Below are positions 1 through 6,150 of a DNA stretch of 64,000 bases, piece after piece (the first letter of the stretch is position 1; each line of letters opens with the position of its first letter). The position numbers and the translations under genes are program-made. The notes under the pieces were generated by a model, which was given only the letters and a program-made list of their open reading frames with translations, made no database searches and was not told the DNA's origin. This DNA is from Hyphomonas sp. GTDB taxonomy: Bacteria > Pseudomonadota > Alphaproteobacteria > Caulobacterales > Hyphomonadaceae. Where the stretch lies: assembly GCA_002700305.1 (NCBI GenBank), contig PACZ01000003.1, positions 124,001 to 188,000 on the forward strand. The letters are read 5' to 3'.

Positions 1-1
1 C

Positions 2-604
2 GAAGTCCAGTCCTTTGCGATGCTCGTTAAGGCTCTCCTTGGGCGGCCTGTGAACCGTGATGACGGAGCTGTCCAGCGAGAGCTGCTGCCCCTCACTACG
101 GAAGCCATGAGGGCACTGGTAGACTATGCGAACGAGGTTGAGCGGTCCCTTGCCCCTGCAGGGGATCTGGAAGGCATGAGCGATCTTGTGAACAAGGTGC
201 AGGAACAAGCCGCCCGCATTGCAGGGACGTTTGCAGCCTTTACGGACCAGACGGAAGTATCGGGCCCCACAATGGAAGGTGCTATTCGCGTGGCCCGCTA
301 TTTCCTTTCCGAGACGGTCCGGCTGGCGAGGATCGGTCCCCAGAATGCAGCGGCAAAGGACGCACTTACCGTCGCAGTATGGCTACATGAACGTAAGGGC
401 GTGGTACCCTGCAAGACCTTTTCACGGTGCGGCCCAAAGCATCTGAGGAAGGTCATAAATCGACAAGAAGCATTCAGCTTGCTGAAGGATGCAAACTGGA
501 TACGTGAAGCCAATGGTATGTTGGAGTTGAACCCAAAATGCGCGGCGCTGGGTATGATTCAGTCGCCTGTAGCGGGCGAACGGGGCGAACAAGGCGAACA
601 ATGA
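2..604 (+). CDS. DUF3987-type phage/plasmid primase-helicase protein, C-terminal part (cut by window start)
   Basis: The reading frame is open from base 2, so only the last ~200 residues are present. The block from 'LTTEAMRALVDYANEVE' through 'NKVQEQAARIAGTFA' to 'GAIRVARYFLSETVRLA' has the helical layout I associate with the C-terminus of DUF3987/YfjI-like proteins, which are commonly carried by prophages and integrative elements beside replication genes. A winged-helix-like tail follows (about residues 120-180: protease-like linker, then 'LRKVINRQEAFSLLKDANWI'). The last codons read GERGEQGEQ because the gene runs into the GGGCGAAC repeats at 574-599. No catalytic part lies inside the window. 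The assignment is from pattern recognition only; the gene is probably the end of a mobile element lying to the left. Confidence 0.6.
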   Translation, partial: EVQSFAMLVKALLGRPVNRDDGAVQRELLPLTTEAMRALVDYANEVERSLAPAGDLEGMSDLVNKVQEQAARIAGTFAAFTDQTEVSGPTMEGAIRVARYFLSETVRLARIGPQNAAAKDALTVAVWLHERKGVVPCKTFSRCGPKHLRKVINRQEAFSLLKDANWIREANGMLELNPKCAALGMIQSPVAGERGEQGEQ

Positions 605-778
605 AGAAATTGGAAAGATATCAATACGCTACTATTCGCCCTATCCGAGTGAACGGCGGGCGAACGGAAGTGATGTTCGCCCCTGTTCGCCCCACGTTCG
701 CCCCCGCGCGAAAGCTTAGAATCTGCAGTAAACGCTGGAGATCGGGCCGAGTGTTCGCCCCAGTTGTCCCGTTCGCCC
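574..778. repeat. Cluster of ~10 GTTCGCCC / GGGCGAAC octamers
   Basis: GGGCGAAC occurs at 574-581, 583-590 and 658-665, with AGGCGAAC at 592-599. The inverted form GTTCGCCC occurs at 675-682, 685-692, 696-703, 753-760 and 771-778, with ATTCGCCC at 634-641. Copies are spaced 9-11 bp in two runs, which places them on one face of the helix. The direct copies lie in the end of the DUF3987 gene and the inverted ones mostly downstream. The arrangement resembles iterons or a multi-site operator next to a replication gene. A 61-codon frame starting at 601 (ATG overlapping the TGA) reads through the repeats, but its protein merely spells them. Confidence 0.7.
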
Positions 779-809
779 TTTCGTGATCTGGAAACTATTC
801 CAACTCCCA

Positions 810-1022
810 TCAGCGGTTCGGTTCGTCGATGCTTGGCCGGGTTCCTTCCAATTCATCCAGTTCAGCATTGATGATTTCTGCTAGCGAGCGGCACTGCGCG
901 ACCTAATCTCCATGAGCCATTTCACCGCCCTTCAACTTCTCAAAAACAGCACGCGCTGGAACGCTGCGGAGCGCTCGTATGATGCTGTCCAGTCGAGAAG
1001 AGCGGATGCGGTCAAACATCAT
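810..1022 (-). pseudogene. Small ORF of ~70 codons interrupted by an in-frame TAG
   Basis: Reading from tandem ATG codons at 1022/1019, the first 39 codons give a basic, helical-looking peptide (starting MMFDRIRSSRLDSIIRAL and ending KGGEMAHGD). A TAG follows at 905-903, then 30 more in-frame codons (VAQCRSLAEIINAELDEL and on) to a TGA at 812-810. Both halves have protein-like composition with regular heptad-like leucine/isoleucine spacing. This suggests one small gene broken by an amber codon rather than two genes. No family was recognised. Downstream to 1138 I see no further gene. Confidence 0.35.
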
Positions 1023-1138
1023 CCTTTCACGAATGGTTCCAGTACGCTGCCTCGAAAAGTCGGATCACATGAATTAGCAGGGGAATGAGTGATATAGGCA
1101 GGCCATCAGCATGTTTCGGGTGCCCAAAACTGAAGCTC

Positions 1139-3694
1139 TTAGCCCTGTTTTCCTCTCACTAAGAAGAGTTGGGGAGGGCTGACCAGAATGGCATTGGTGC
1201 CTGATTTGCCATAATTCGGAGACGGGCCACTGGTTCCCGCAGGAAATATGACAACCCTCCAGTCTTTTGCTTCATTTGGCCGCGTTGGGACAGCGAGGCG
1301 CAAAGAAAGTGTTTCTTTTCGAAATTCCGAATATACGAATTGGGGATTGGCCAATTGGGCAGTCCTTACTTTTTTGGCACTGAAATCGACGAGAATGTCG
1401 TACGATATTTCCGGGTCTTTACGGTTCTGAACCCGGACGATTGAGAAAGATCCATTGGACTTAACCGCGCTAGACTGGGTCAAATTCGTGTCAAGAATAA
1501 TGAAGCTGACGGGGGGCTCTGACGTATTATGATCCTGAGGGAGAGAAAAGTTGCCTCTCGCAATGTCACCATAATTTTGCAGCGAATCGTCGCGAAGTAG
1601 ATAGTTGGCCCCGTCTGCAAATGCTGGCTGCTTCTTTCCAATTTCAAGCGTCACTGTCAGTTTGTCGCTATTATTGGCAGGTGATGCTGATACAATCCAC
1701 GGAGCTGTCCCGAACCTCCATGGCATGGGTAGCCTCTGGTTCGCAGGAGATGGCGCGATCCGATCAAGAGCACCAATATCTTCGGCTGTCACGAACTGTT
1801 TACCCAGTTTTACAGATCCTGTTACGGATAGGTGACTATTATCGAAATACAGCCAGACACCATCCAAATCCGGATGACACTTTCCATCCGTGCACATCTT
1901 GTTTGTCAGATCGACAAATGACACGTTTGCTATCGAACCTGTGATATTCTTTAGCCAGGAATTGGTCGCATCGAACTCATCCATTTTGACAGCTGTACCG
2001 CGGGAGCAGTCCAGAAAGGGCAGTTTCAGCTTTTTGGCGATACAGTTGCGATCAAAACTCTTTAGCCTGGGAACTATTCCTATGACAAAAACGTCTTTCC
2101 CTTCGTCGGCTAGTGTTTTCAGCGTGTCCACAAAGGCAGCTTCAAAGCCATCCATTGCTAAATAGGAGTCCCAGGACGCGGCTAGAATGATTGTGTCGTA
2201 TTTATCCAATTTCTGAACAACGCGATCAACTGATCTCGTGCACTCTGGTCTGTGGTCTTCGTCAGCGAAACGTCCGGGGTTCTCCAGGATGGGAGGGCAT
2301 GACGCGTGGGCGACGTTCCTGAAGCCGAATCCTTTGAATGCGGCTATCTCACCGAGAGTTCCCACCCAGTGTGCGGCATTGGAATCGCCCCACAGAATTA
2401 CATGCGGTTCAGAGGATGCTCCAAGCACACAGGAGGAACTTGATAGTAGTGCATCGCTGATCTCATAGCGCTGGCATACAAAGGTCTCGGTGTATGCGGG
2501 TTGTGGGTTGGCCAAGGAGGCAAGAGCCTGTTCGTAGGATTTCCCGCCTATGGGCCATAATCCATTTGTTGATAACACTATGGATGCGCAGGCGCTAATC
2601 ATCCCACCTGGGATTAAAAAACGTGTGCTGACAACTTGGCCAAAGCCTTTCGAGGACTTTCGGAATGGTTGTTCGACAAAGTGAAAAGATAAAACCGAGA
2701 GCAGAAGCATCACAGAAAAGGCGAGCCCCAGCGAAAGGGGGCTCGGGGCCGGTTCAGCATACCTGAGAAACGCCAGCACCGGCCAATGCCAAAGATAAAG
2801 GGAATAGGAGATTCTTCCGATATAGCGGACGGGCGCCCAGACCAAAGGACGAACCAAGGTCTTGGAATGATGTCCGGTGGCAAGCATAAGCGCTGTTCCC
2901 AAAGTCACGGGAATGGCATTTATTCCGGGAAATGGATCAGCTTCACTTAGCTGGGTGATGGATAGTGCTACGAGCCCCAAGCCAACAAGCCAAATGCCGT
3001 TATTCAGAATGCTCCGTGAGCTTAGAAAGTTCCCAAGGCGACCAGCGAGCAAGATACTGGTTGCAGCGCCTGTAAGTAACTCGCCCGCCCGGCTGGGAAG
3101 CATATAATATGCAAACTGAGGGCGTTCCAGGAGTATTACTTGCCCATATGCAAAGCTGATAACGGTAATAATAGTACATATACCGAGTAGCATCTTGATG
3201 CTTAGCTTCTGGACAGCAAGAAAAACTATGATGGGCCAGAAAAAATAAAATTGTTCTTCTACACCCAATGACCAAAGATGAAGCAACGGAACCGTCGCGA
3301 CGTCATTTGCAAAATACGACTGATCCAGAAAATAAGTGAAATAGATGTTTGCCGAGAAAAAAATGGATGAAACACCAGATCGAGCGACATCTTGCAAGTC
3401 GGCCGGTGTCATTATCAAAGCAGCTACAGCCATTGTTGCGGCAACAACCAGCAACATCACCGGAATGATCCTTAGAATCCGGCGTCGGTAGAAATCCGAG
3501 AGTTTGAAGGTTCCGTTTTTTACGCTTTTGGTAAGAATTCCTGTGATGAGAAATCCGGATATTACAAAGAAAATATCAACGCCTAAAAATCCGCCCGGGA
3601 GCAGTGTCTTTTCTATATGGAACAAAACAACGCTGATGACCGCAAGCGCGCGCATACCTTCGATGTCTTCGCGAAAACTTTTTTTTGGTGACAT
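1139..3694 (-). CDS. Membrane acyltransferase with C-terminal SGNH domain (OafA/YrhL type)
   Basis: An 851-aa protein that probably O-acylates a surface polysaccharide or LPS sugar. The N-terminus 'FREDIEGMRALAVISVVLFH' and 'GGFLGVDIFFVISGFLI' are hallmarks of the acyltransferase-3 fold with about ten membrane helices (residues 1-370). A periplasmic SGNH hydrolase domain follows, with block I 'WGDSNAAHW' and the terminal 'DNSHLS' carrying the likely catalytic Ser and His. Some 180-190 extra residues follow the SGNH domain, beta-rich and of no recognised family. I chose the ATG at 3694, 12 codons inside the longest frame, because AGGA lies about 5 nt upstream. Codon use is clearly more AT-rich than in neighbouring core genes, which suggests transfer; surface-polysaccharide genes often move this way. 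Confidence 0.85.
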   Translation of the reverse strand: MSPKKSFREDIEGMRALAVISVVLFHIEKTLLPGGFLGVDIFFVISGFLITGILTKSVKNGTFKLSDFYRRRILRIIPVMLLVVAATMAVAALIMTPADLQDVARSGVSSIFFSANIYFTYFLDQSYFANDVATVPLLHLWSLGVEEQFYFFWPIIVFLAVQKLSIKMLLGICTIITVISFAYGQVILLERPQFAYYMLPSRAGELLTGAATSILLAGRLGNFLSSRSILNNGIWLVGLGLVALSITQLSEADPFPGINAIPVTLGTALMLATGHHSKTLVRPLVWAPVRYIGRISYSLYLWHWPVLAFLRYAEPAPSPLSLGLAFSVMLLLSVLSFHFVEQPFRKSSKGFGQVVSTRFLIPGGMISACASIVLSTNGLWPIGGKSYEQALASLANPQPAYTETFVCQRYEISDALLSSSSCVLGASSEPHVILWGDSNAAHWVGTLGEIAAFKGFGFRNVAHASCPPILENPGRFADEDHRPECTRSVDRVVQKLDKYDTIILAASWDSYLAMDGFEAAFVDTLKTLADEGKDVFVIGIVPRLKSFDRNCIAKKLKLPFLDCSRGTAVKMDEFDATNSWLKNITGSIANVSFVDLTNKMCTDGKCHPDLDGVWLYFDNSHLSVTGSVKLGKQFVTAEDIGALDRIAPSPANQRLPMPWRFGTAPWIVSASPANNSDKLTVTLEIGKKQPAFADGANYLLRDDSLQNYGDIARGNFSLPQDHNTSEPPVSFIILDTNLTQSSAVKSNGSFSIVRVQNRKDPEISYDILVDFSAKKVRTAQLANPQFVYSEFRKETLSLRLAVPTRPNEAKDWRVVIFPAGTSGPSPNYGKSGTNAILVSPPQLFLVRGKQG

Positions 3695-3726
3695 TTGTTC
3701 CTGAAGTCTGAAAATGAATAATGTAG

Positions 3727-3846
3727 GCAAGATATTTCGCAGGGCGCCGCCCTAAGACTGAATTACTTGTTAGACAAGCTGACATGTTTCGCAACAATCT
3801 GAGCCACCTAGAAATCGCTATTGCCGACTTCATCGAAGTTGTCAAA
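3727..3846 (+). pseudogene. 3' remnant of an unidentified protein gene
   Basis: A plus-strand frame without an early start codon reads ARYFAGRRPKTELLVRQA, DMFRNNLSHLEIAIADF and IEVVKRC, then TAA at 3844-3846. The composition is protein-like, and a textbook terminator follows 21 bp later (3868-3895), which otherwise has no gene to serve. The only ATG is at 3784. It looks like the last ~40 codons of a gene whose body was replaced by the DNA carrying the acyltransferase gene at 1139-3694. The family is not recognised. Confidence 0.4.
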
Positions 3847-3867
3847 AGGTGCTAAATATCACTTCAT

Positions 3868-3895
3868 AAGCGCAATATTGAATTGCGCTTTTTTA
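3868..3895 (+). terminator. Rho-independent terminator (plus strand)
   Basis: The 9-bp perfect stem AAGCGCAAT/ATTGCGCTT (3868-3876 with 3882-3890) has a 5-nt loop, and T residues run to 3894. It is oriented for plus-strand transcription although no intact plus-strand gene lies upstream, only the remnant at 3727-3846. From 3896 to 4145 I see no gene. Confidence 0.8.
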
Positions 3896-4145
3896 TCTCA
3901 GAAACTGATCTGGCTTGCCCAATCAGACTTTGGCAGACCACAGGCATTTAGCCTTGGAAAATGACGAAATCACCTATCCACTAATTCAAAAAGTCACCTG
4001 AAATCACCCAGCTCGCAGTGACCATTTAGGTTTAGAGCGCTGACCCAAATGTCTGCTATCGGCGAGTTCCGGACTCCTGCCTCAGCTCTCGTGAGCGACC
4101 GCGATCAGGGCTCGTAGCGGACATTGCCCACCCCGCCGAATAATT

Positions 4146-4160
4146 GTATCAATATGATAC
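4146..4160. promoter_or_regulatory. Perfect inverted repeat GTATCA-ATA-TGATAC, candidate operator
   Basis: The arms are 6 bp and the spacer 3 bp. It lies 14 bp before the ATG of the DUF5681 gene at 4175, so a bound protein would cover the start region or promoter of the small-gene operon. No regulator gene is adjacent. Confidence 0.45.
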
Positions 4161-4174
4161 TTATAGGGCGGGCA

Positions 4175-4606
4175 ATGGCTGACGCTGACAACCGTAAAAG
4201 CGGCCGTAATTCGGATGGCACCTTCGGCAAGGGCAATCCAGGAAAGCCACGCGGTGCGCGTCACAAGGCGACCCAGGCGGCGCTTGCGCTGATCGACGGC
4301 GAAGGTGAGGCCCTGACCCGCAAGGCCATCGAAATGGCACTGGCAGGCGACAGCGTTGCACTCCGCCTTTGCCTTGAACGCCTTGCGCCGCCGCGGAAGG
4401 ATGCGCCCGTGCGGTTTGACCTGCCTGCGATGGAAGGTGCCGAGAGCGCTGCATCTGCAATGGTGGCAATCCTGGCCAGTGTATCGAAAGGCGACCTCAC
4501 ACCCTCCGAAGCCGGAGCATTAGCTAAAATTGTCGAGGGCTACCGCAAGACGCTGGAACTGACCGAACTGGAAGCGCGCATCAGGGCGTTGGAGGAGCGG
4601 CCATGA
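4175..4606 (+). CDS. DUF5681 domain protein (phage/terminase-associated type)
   Basis: A 143-aa protein. The N-terminus 'GRNSDGTFGKGNPGKPRGARHKAT' (split: GRNSDGTFGKGN and PGKPRGARHKAT) is the DUF5681 signature seen in many alphaproteobacterial phage-related loci. 'LTRKAIEMALAGDSVALRLCLERL' and 'APPRKDAPVRF' match the same family. The C-terminus ends in a heptad stretch (LTELEARIRALEERP). I chose the ATG at 4175 because the family begins shortly before GRNSDG; an upstream ATG at 4124 would run through the inverted repeat. It is first of four overlapping genes: the next starts at 4603 inside its stop codon (ATGA). The family is often placed near terminase genes, but none is present here, so the role is unknown. 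Confidence 0.75.
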   Translation: MADADNRKSGRNSDGTFGKGNPGKPRGARHKATQAALALIDGEGEALTRKAIEMALAGDSVALRLCLERLAPPRKDAPVRFDLPAMEGAESAASAMVAILASVSKGDLTPSEAGALAKIVEGYRKTLELTELEARIRALEERP

Positions 4607-4851
4607 ACGGAATGGACCGTCGCCTGAAGGCTCTTGAGAAGAAGGCTGGGCAGGATCGCGATTTGGACGAGGTTATCATCGTTCGTTTTGTCTCCCCGTT
4701 CCCTGACTTGTCTGGTCCTGATCCGAATACCCCCGCTGCTGGTTGGGCACTTATCCGTTCTGGCCAGAACGCAGGCATGACGCTGCATCCACATGAAGGA
4801 GAAACATGGGCGACCTTTGAACGGCGTGTCGATGAGGCGAAGGTCGCATGA
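4603..4851 (+). CDS. Small protein of unknown function, member of coupled cassette
   Basis: An 82-aa protein that starts in an ATGA overlap with the DUF5681 gene and ends in another ATGA overlap with the next gene, so translation is probably coupled. The N-terminus 'MNGMDRRLKALEKKAGQ' has the R/K-x-R-L-x-x-L-E-K pattern repeated in the next two genes. The rest is acidic with 'WALIRSGQ' and 'HPHEGETWATFERRVDEAK'. I recognise no domain. Phage regions of alphaproteobacteria often carry such short proteins after DUF5681. Confidence 0.6.
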   Translation: MNGMDRRLKALEKKAGQDRDLDEVIIVRFVSPFPDLSGPDPNTPAAGWALIRSGQNAGMTLHPHEGETWATFERRVDEAKVA

Positions 4852-5042
4852 CTCTCAAGCATCGCTTAACTCGACTGGAGAAAGAGAACTCGCCCGTCTA
4901 CCACTGCACAGAGGACATCCCGACGCCTGTGCTGGAAGCGATGGTGTGCCGTGCCTACCGGGAAGCAATCCAAACGCCGGAGGAGGACGCGCTATATCGC
5001 AAGCTTAAGGAAGGTGGATTTGACCTTGGGGAGCCCCAGTGA
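4848..5042 (+). CDS. Small protein of unknown function, member of coupled cassette
   Basis: A 64-aa protein. It starts in the ATGA stop/start overlap of the previous gene and ends at TGA overlapping a GTG start of the next. The N-terminus 'MTLKHRLTRLEKEN' shares the L-K-x-R-L-x-x-L-E motif with its neighbours. The remainder is acidic and helical ('AYREAIQTPEEDALYRKLKE'). No domain was recognised. The overlaps on both sides and the shared motif are the main evidence that this short frame is real. Confidence 0.55.
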   Translation: MTLKHRLTRLEKENSPVYHCTEDIPTPVLEAMVCRAYREAIQTPEEDALYRKLKEGGFDLGEPQ

Positions 5043-5248
5043 ACCTGAAGCCACGCTTGGTCCGTCTTGAACGGAGCGCGCCCGCGATTCGGGCCGACGT
5101 GCATGCCCATTTTGATGGCGTGGTAGCGGCAAGCCTGAAAGTCGCTTTCGAGCCATGGCCGGAAGGGATGGCGGAAGACCTCAGTACAGCGGAGCGCGCG
5201 ATCCTTGCTCGACTGGACCCCGACTTGCTGGGCCGGATTTGTCCGTAG
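5039..5248 (+). CDS. Small protein of unknown function, last gene of cassette (GTG start)
   Basis: A 69-aa protein. The start codon is GTG at 5039, overlapping the preceding TGA (GTGA). The N-terminus 'MNLKPRLVRLERSAPAI' again carries the L-K-x-R-L-x-x-L-E-R motif, followed by a unique acidic tail ('MAEDLSTAERAILARLDPDLL'). It is the last gene before the terminator at 5360-5387. Function unknown. Confidence 0.55.
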   Translation: MNLKPRLVRLERSAPAIRADVHAHFDGVVAASLKVAFEPWPEGMAEDLSTAERAILARLDPDLLGRICP

Positions 5249-5359
5249 CTGACCGCCCGAAATTGGGTAAGACCGGAGCGCATGGGTGGTTTAATGGATG
5301 GTAATTTCGAGAATTCAAAACACTTTATTCAATAAAAACAATGAATTAATAATGAATAA

Positions 5360-5387
5360 GGCCGGAGTAATGCTCCGGCCTTTTCTT
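5360..5387 (+). terminator. Rho-independent terminator after the small-gene cassette
   Basis: The 8-bp perfect stem GGCCGGAG/CTCCGGCC (5360-5367 with 5373-5380) has a 5-nt loop and is followed by TTTTCTTATT. The A-rich left flank may let it also stop minus-strand transcription from the convergent lipoprotein gene at 5404-5973. Confidence 0.85.
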
Positions 5388-5403
5388 ATTTATTCTTGTC
5401 AGC

Positions 5404-5973
5404 TTAGGATGTTGCCTCATCGCCAGATCCTGCGAGCTCTTTGAATTTCGGGTCCGCTACGGCAGATCCAATGAGCTCCTGCACGGCAGGCGTGAACGCA
5501 TCAATCACATTCTGACACGCCTTGAGTGCACTATAGCTGGTCTTGAATTTGTACTGAGTGTTCACAGAATAGCCTTCTGGAAGGGTATCCGAAGAAAGCT
5601 TCAGACCAATCTTCCATGAGCCCGTGCCGAATGAGTTGAAATTCAGCTCCGTCACCTCACCGCGAATGACGTTGCCGTCGGTCTGGTCATAAACACCAGC
5701 GGCAAATAGCTCATCACGCATCGCGCCTTCCACAAACTCAATAGGCGTTTTGCCCGGCGCAACTTCCAGAGCTCCAAGAGCTCGGCAGGTCATCGCTTCG
5801 TTAACTTCAGGGCCAGCAGTGAAGGATGACAACTGCACTTGCACTCCATCTTCCTTCAGGGCGCTCTGGAACGCCATAATGTTAGATGTTGATGGTGTAT
5901 ACGGGCGGCTCGATGTCGTTTCACAGGCGCACAAAGTCAGCACAGCAGCAGCTGCGCACACAATTCGGATCAT
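5404..5973 (-). CDS. Putative lipoprotein of unknown function
   Basis: A 189-aa protein. The N-terminus 'MIRIVCAAAAVLTLCAC' is a lipoprotein signal peptide with the predicted lipidated Cys at residue 17, so the protein is expected on a membrane facing the periplasm. The mature part is mixed alpha/beta with two further cysteines ('MTCRALGAL', 'ALKACQNVI') that could form a disulphide. I recognise no family. The gene stands alone, convergent with the small-gene cassette and sharing its terminator region. An imperfect inverted repeat lies 27-51 bp upstream of the start. Confidence 0.7.
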   Translation of the reverse strand: MIRIVCAAAAVLTLCACETTSSRPYTPSTSNIMAFQSALKEDGVQVQLSSFTAGPEVNEAMTCRALGALEVAPGKTPIEFVEGAMRDELFAAGVYDQTDGNVIRGEVTELNFNSFGTGSWKIGLKLSSDTLPEGYSVNTQYKFKTSYSALKACQNVIDAFTPAVQELIGSAVADPKFKELAGSGDEATS

Positions 5974-5999
5974 GAGATTATTCCCCAGCGTTTAAATCA

Positions 6000-6024
6000 C
6001 TGTCCGCTATCAAATAGTGGACAG
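6000..6024. promoter_or_regulatory. Imperfect 11-bp inverted repeat upstream of the lipoprotein gene
   Basis: CTGTCCGCTAT at 6000-6010 faces ATAGTGGACAG at 6014-6024 across a 3-nt spacer, with one non-Watson-Crick pair. It lies just upstream of the minus-strand start at 5973, so it could be an operator or a 5'-leader hairpin. No supporting second copy was found. Confidence 0.35.
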
Positions 6025-6060
6025 CCTTTCATTCCAGTGCGCAGAGAGCTCCGTCAATCA

Positions 6061-6095
6061 AAAAAAGAAAAGCAGCCGTAATAGTTGCGGCCGCT
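6061..6095 (-). terminator. Terminator of the fatty-acid operon (minus strand)
   Basis: Read on the minus strand, AGCGGCCG (6095-6088) pairs with CGGCTGCT (6078-6071) with one G-T wobble and a 9-nt loop. TTTCTTTTTT follows at 6070-6061. It lies 56-90 bp beyond the stop of the FadB-like gene, as expected for the end of the operon. Confidence 0.75.
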
Positions 6096-6150
6096 TTTCC
6101 TGTATTAGTTACTGCAGGAGAAAGATTCTCACATGAGGTGATTTTCTCGC

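Noticed and set aside
601..786. 61-codon plus-strand frame with ATG overlapping the DUF3987 stop (ATGA)
   Set aside because: The protein mainly spells the GTTCGCCC repeats (FAP-type units) and has no independent support; the repeat array is the better explanation.
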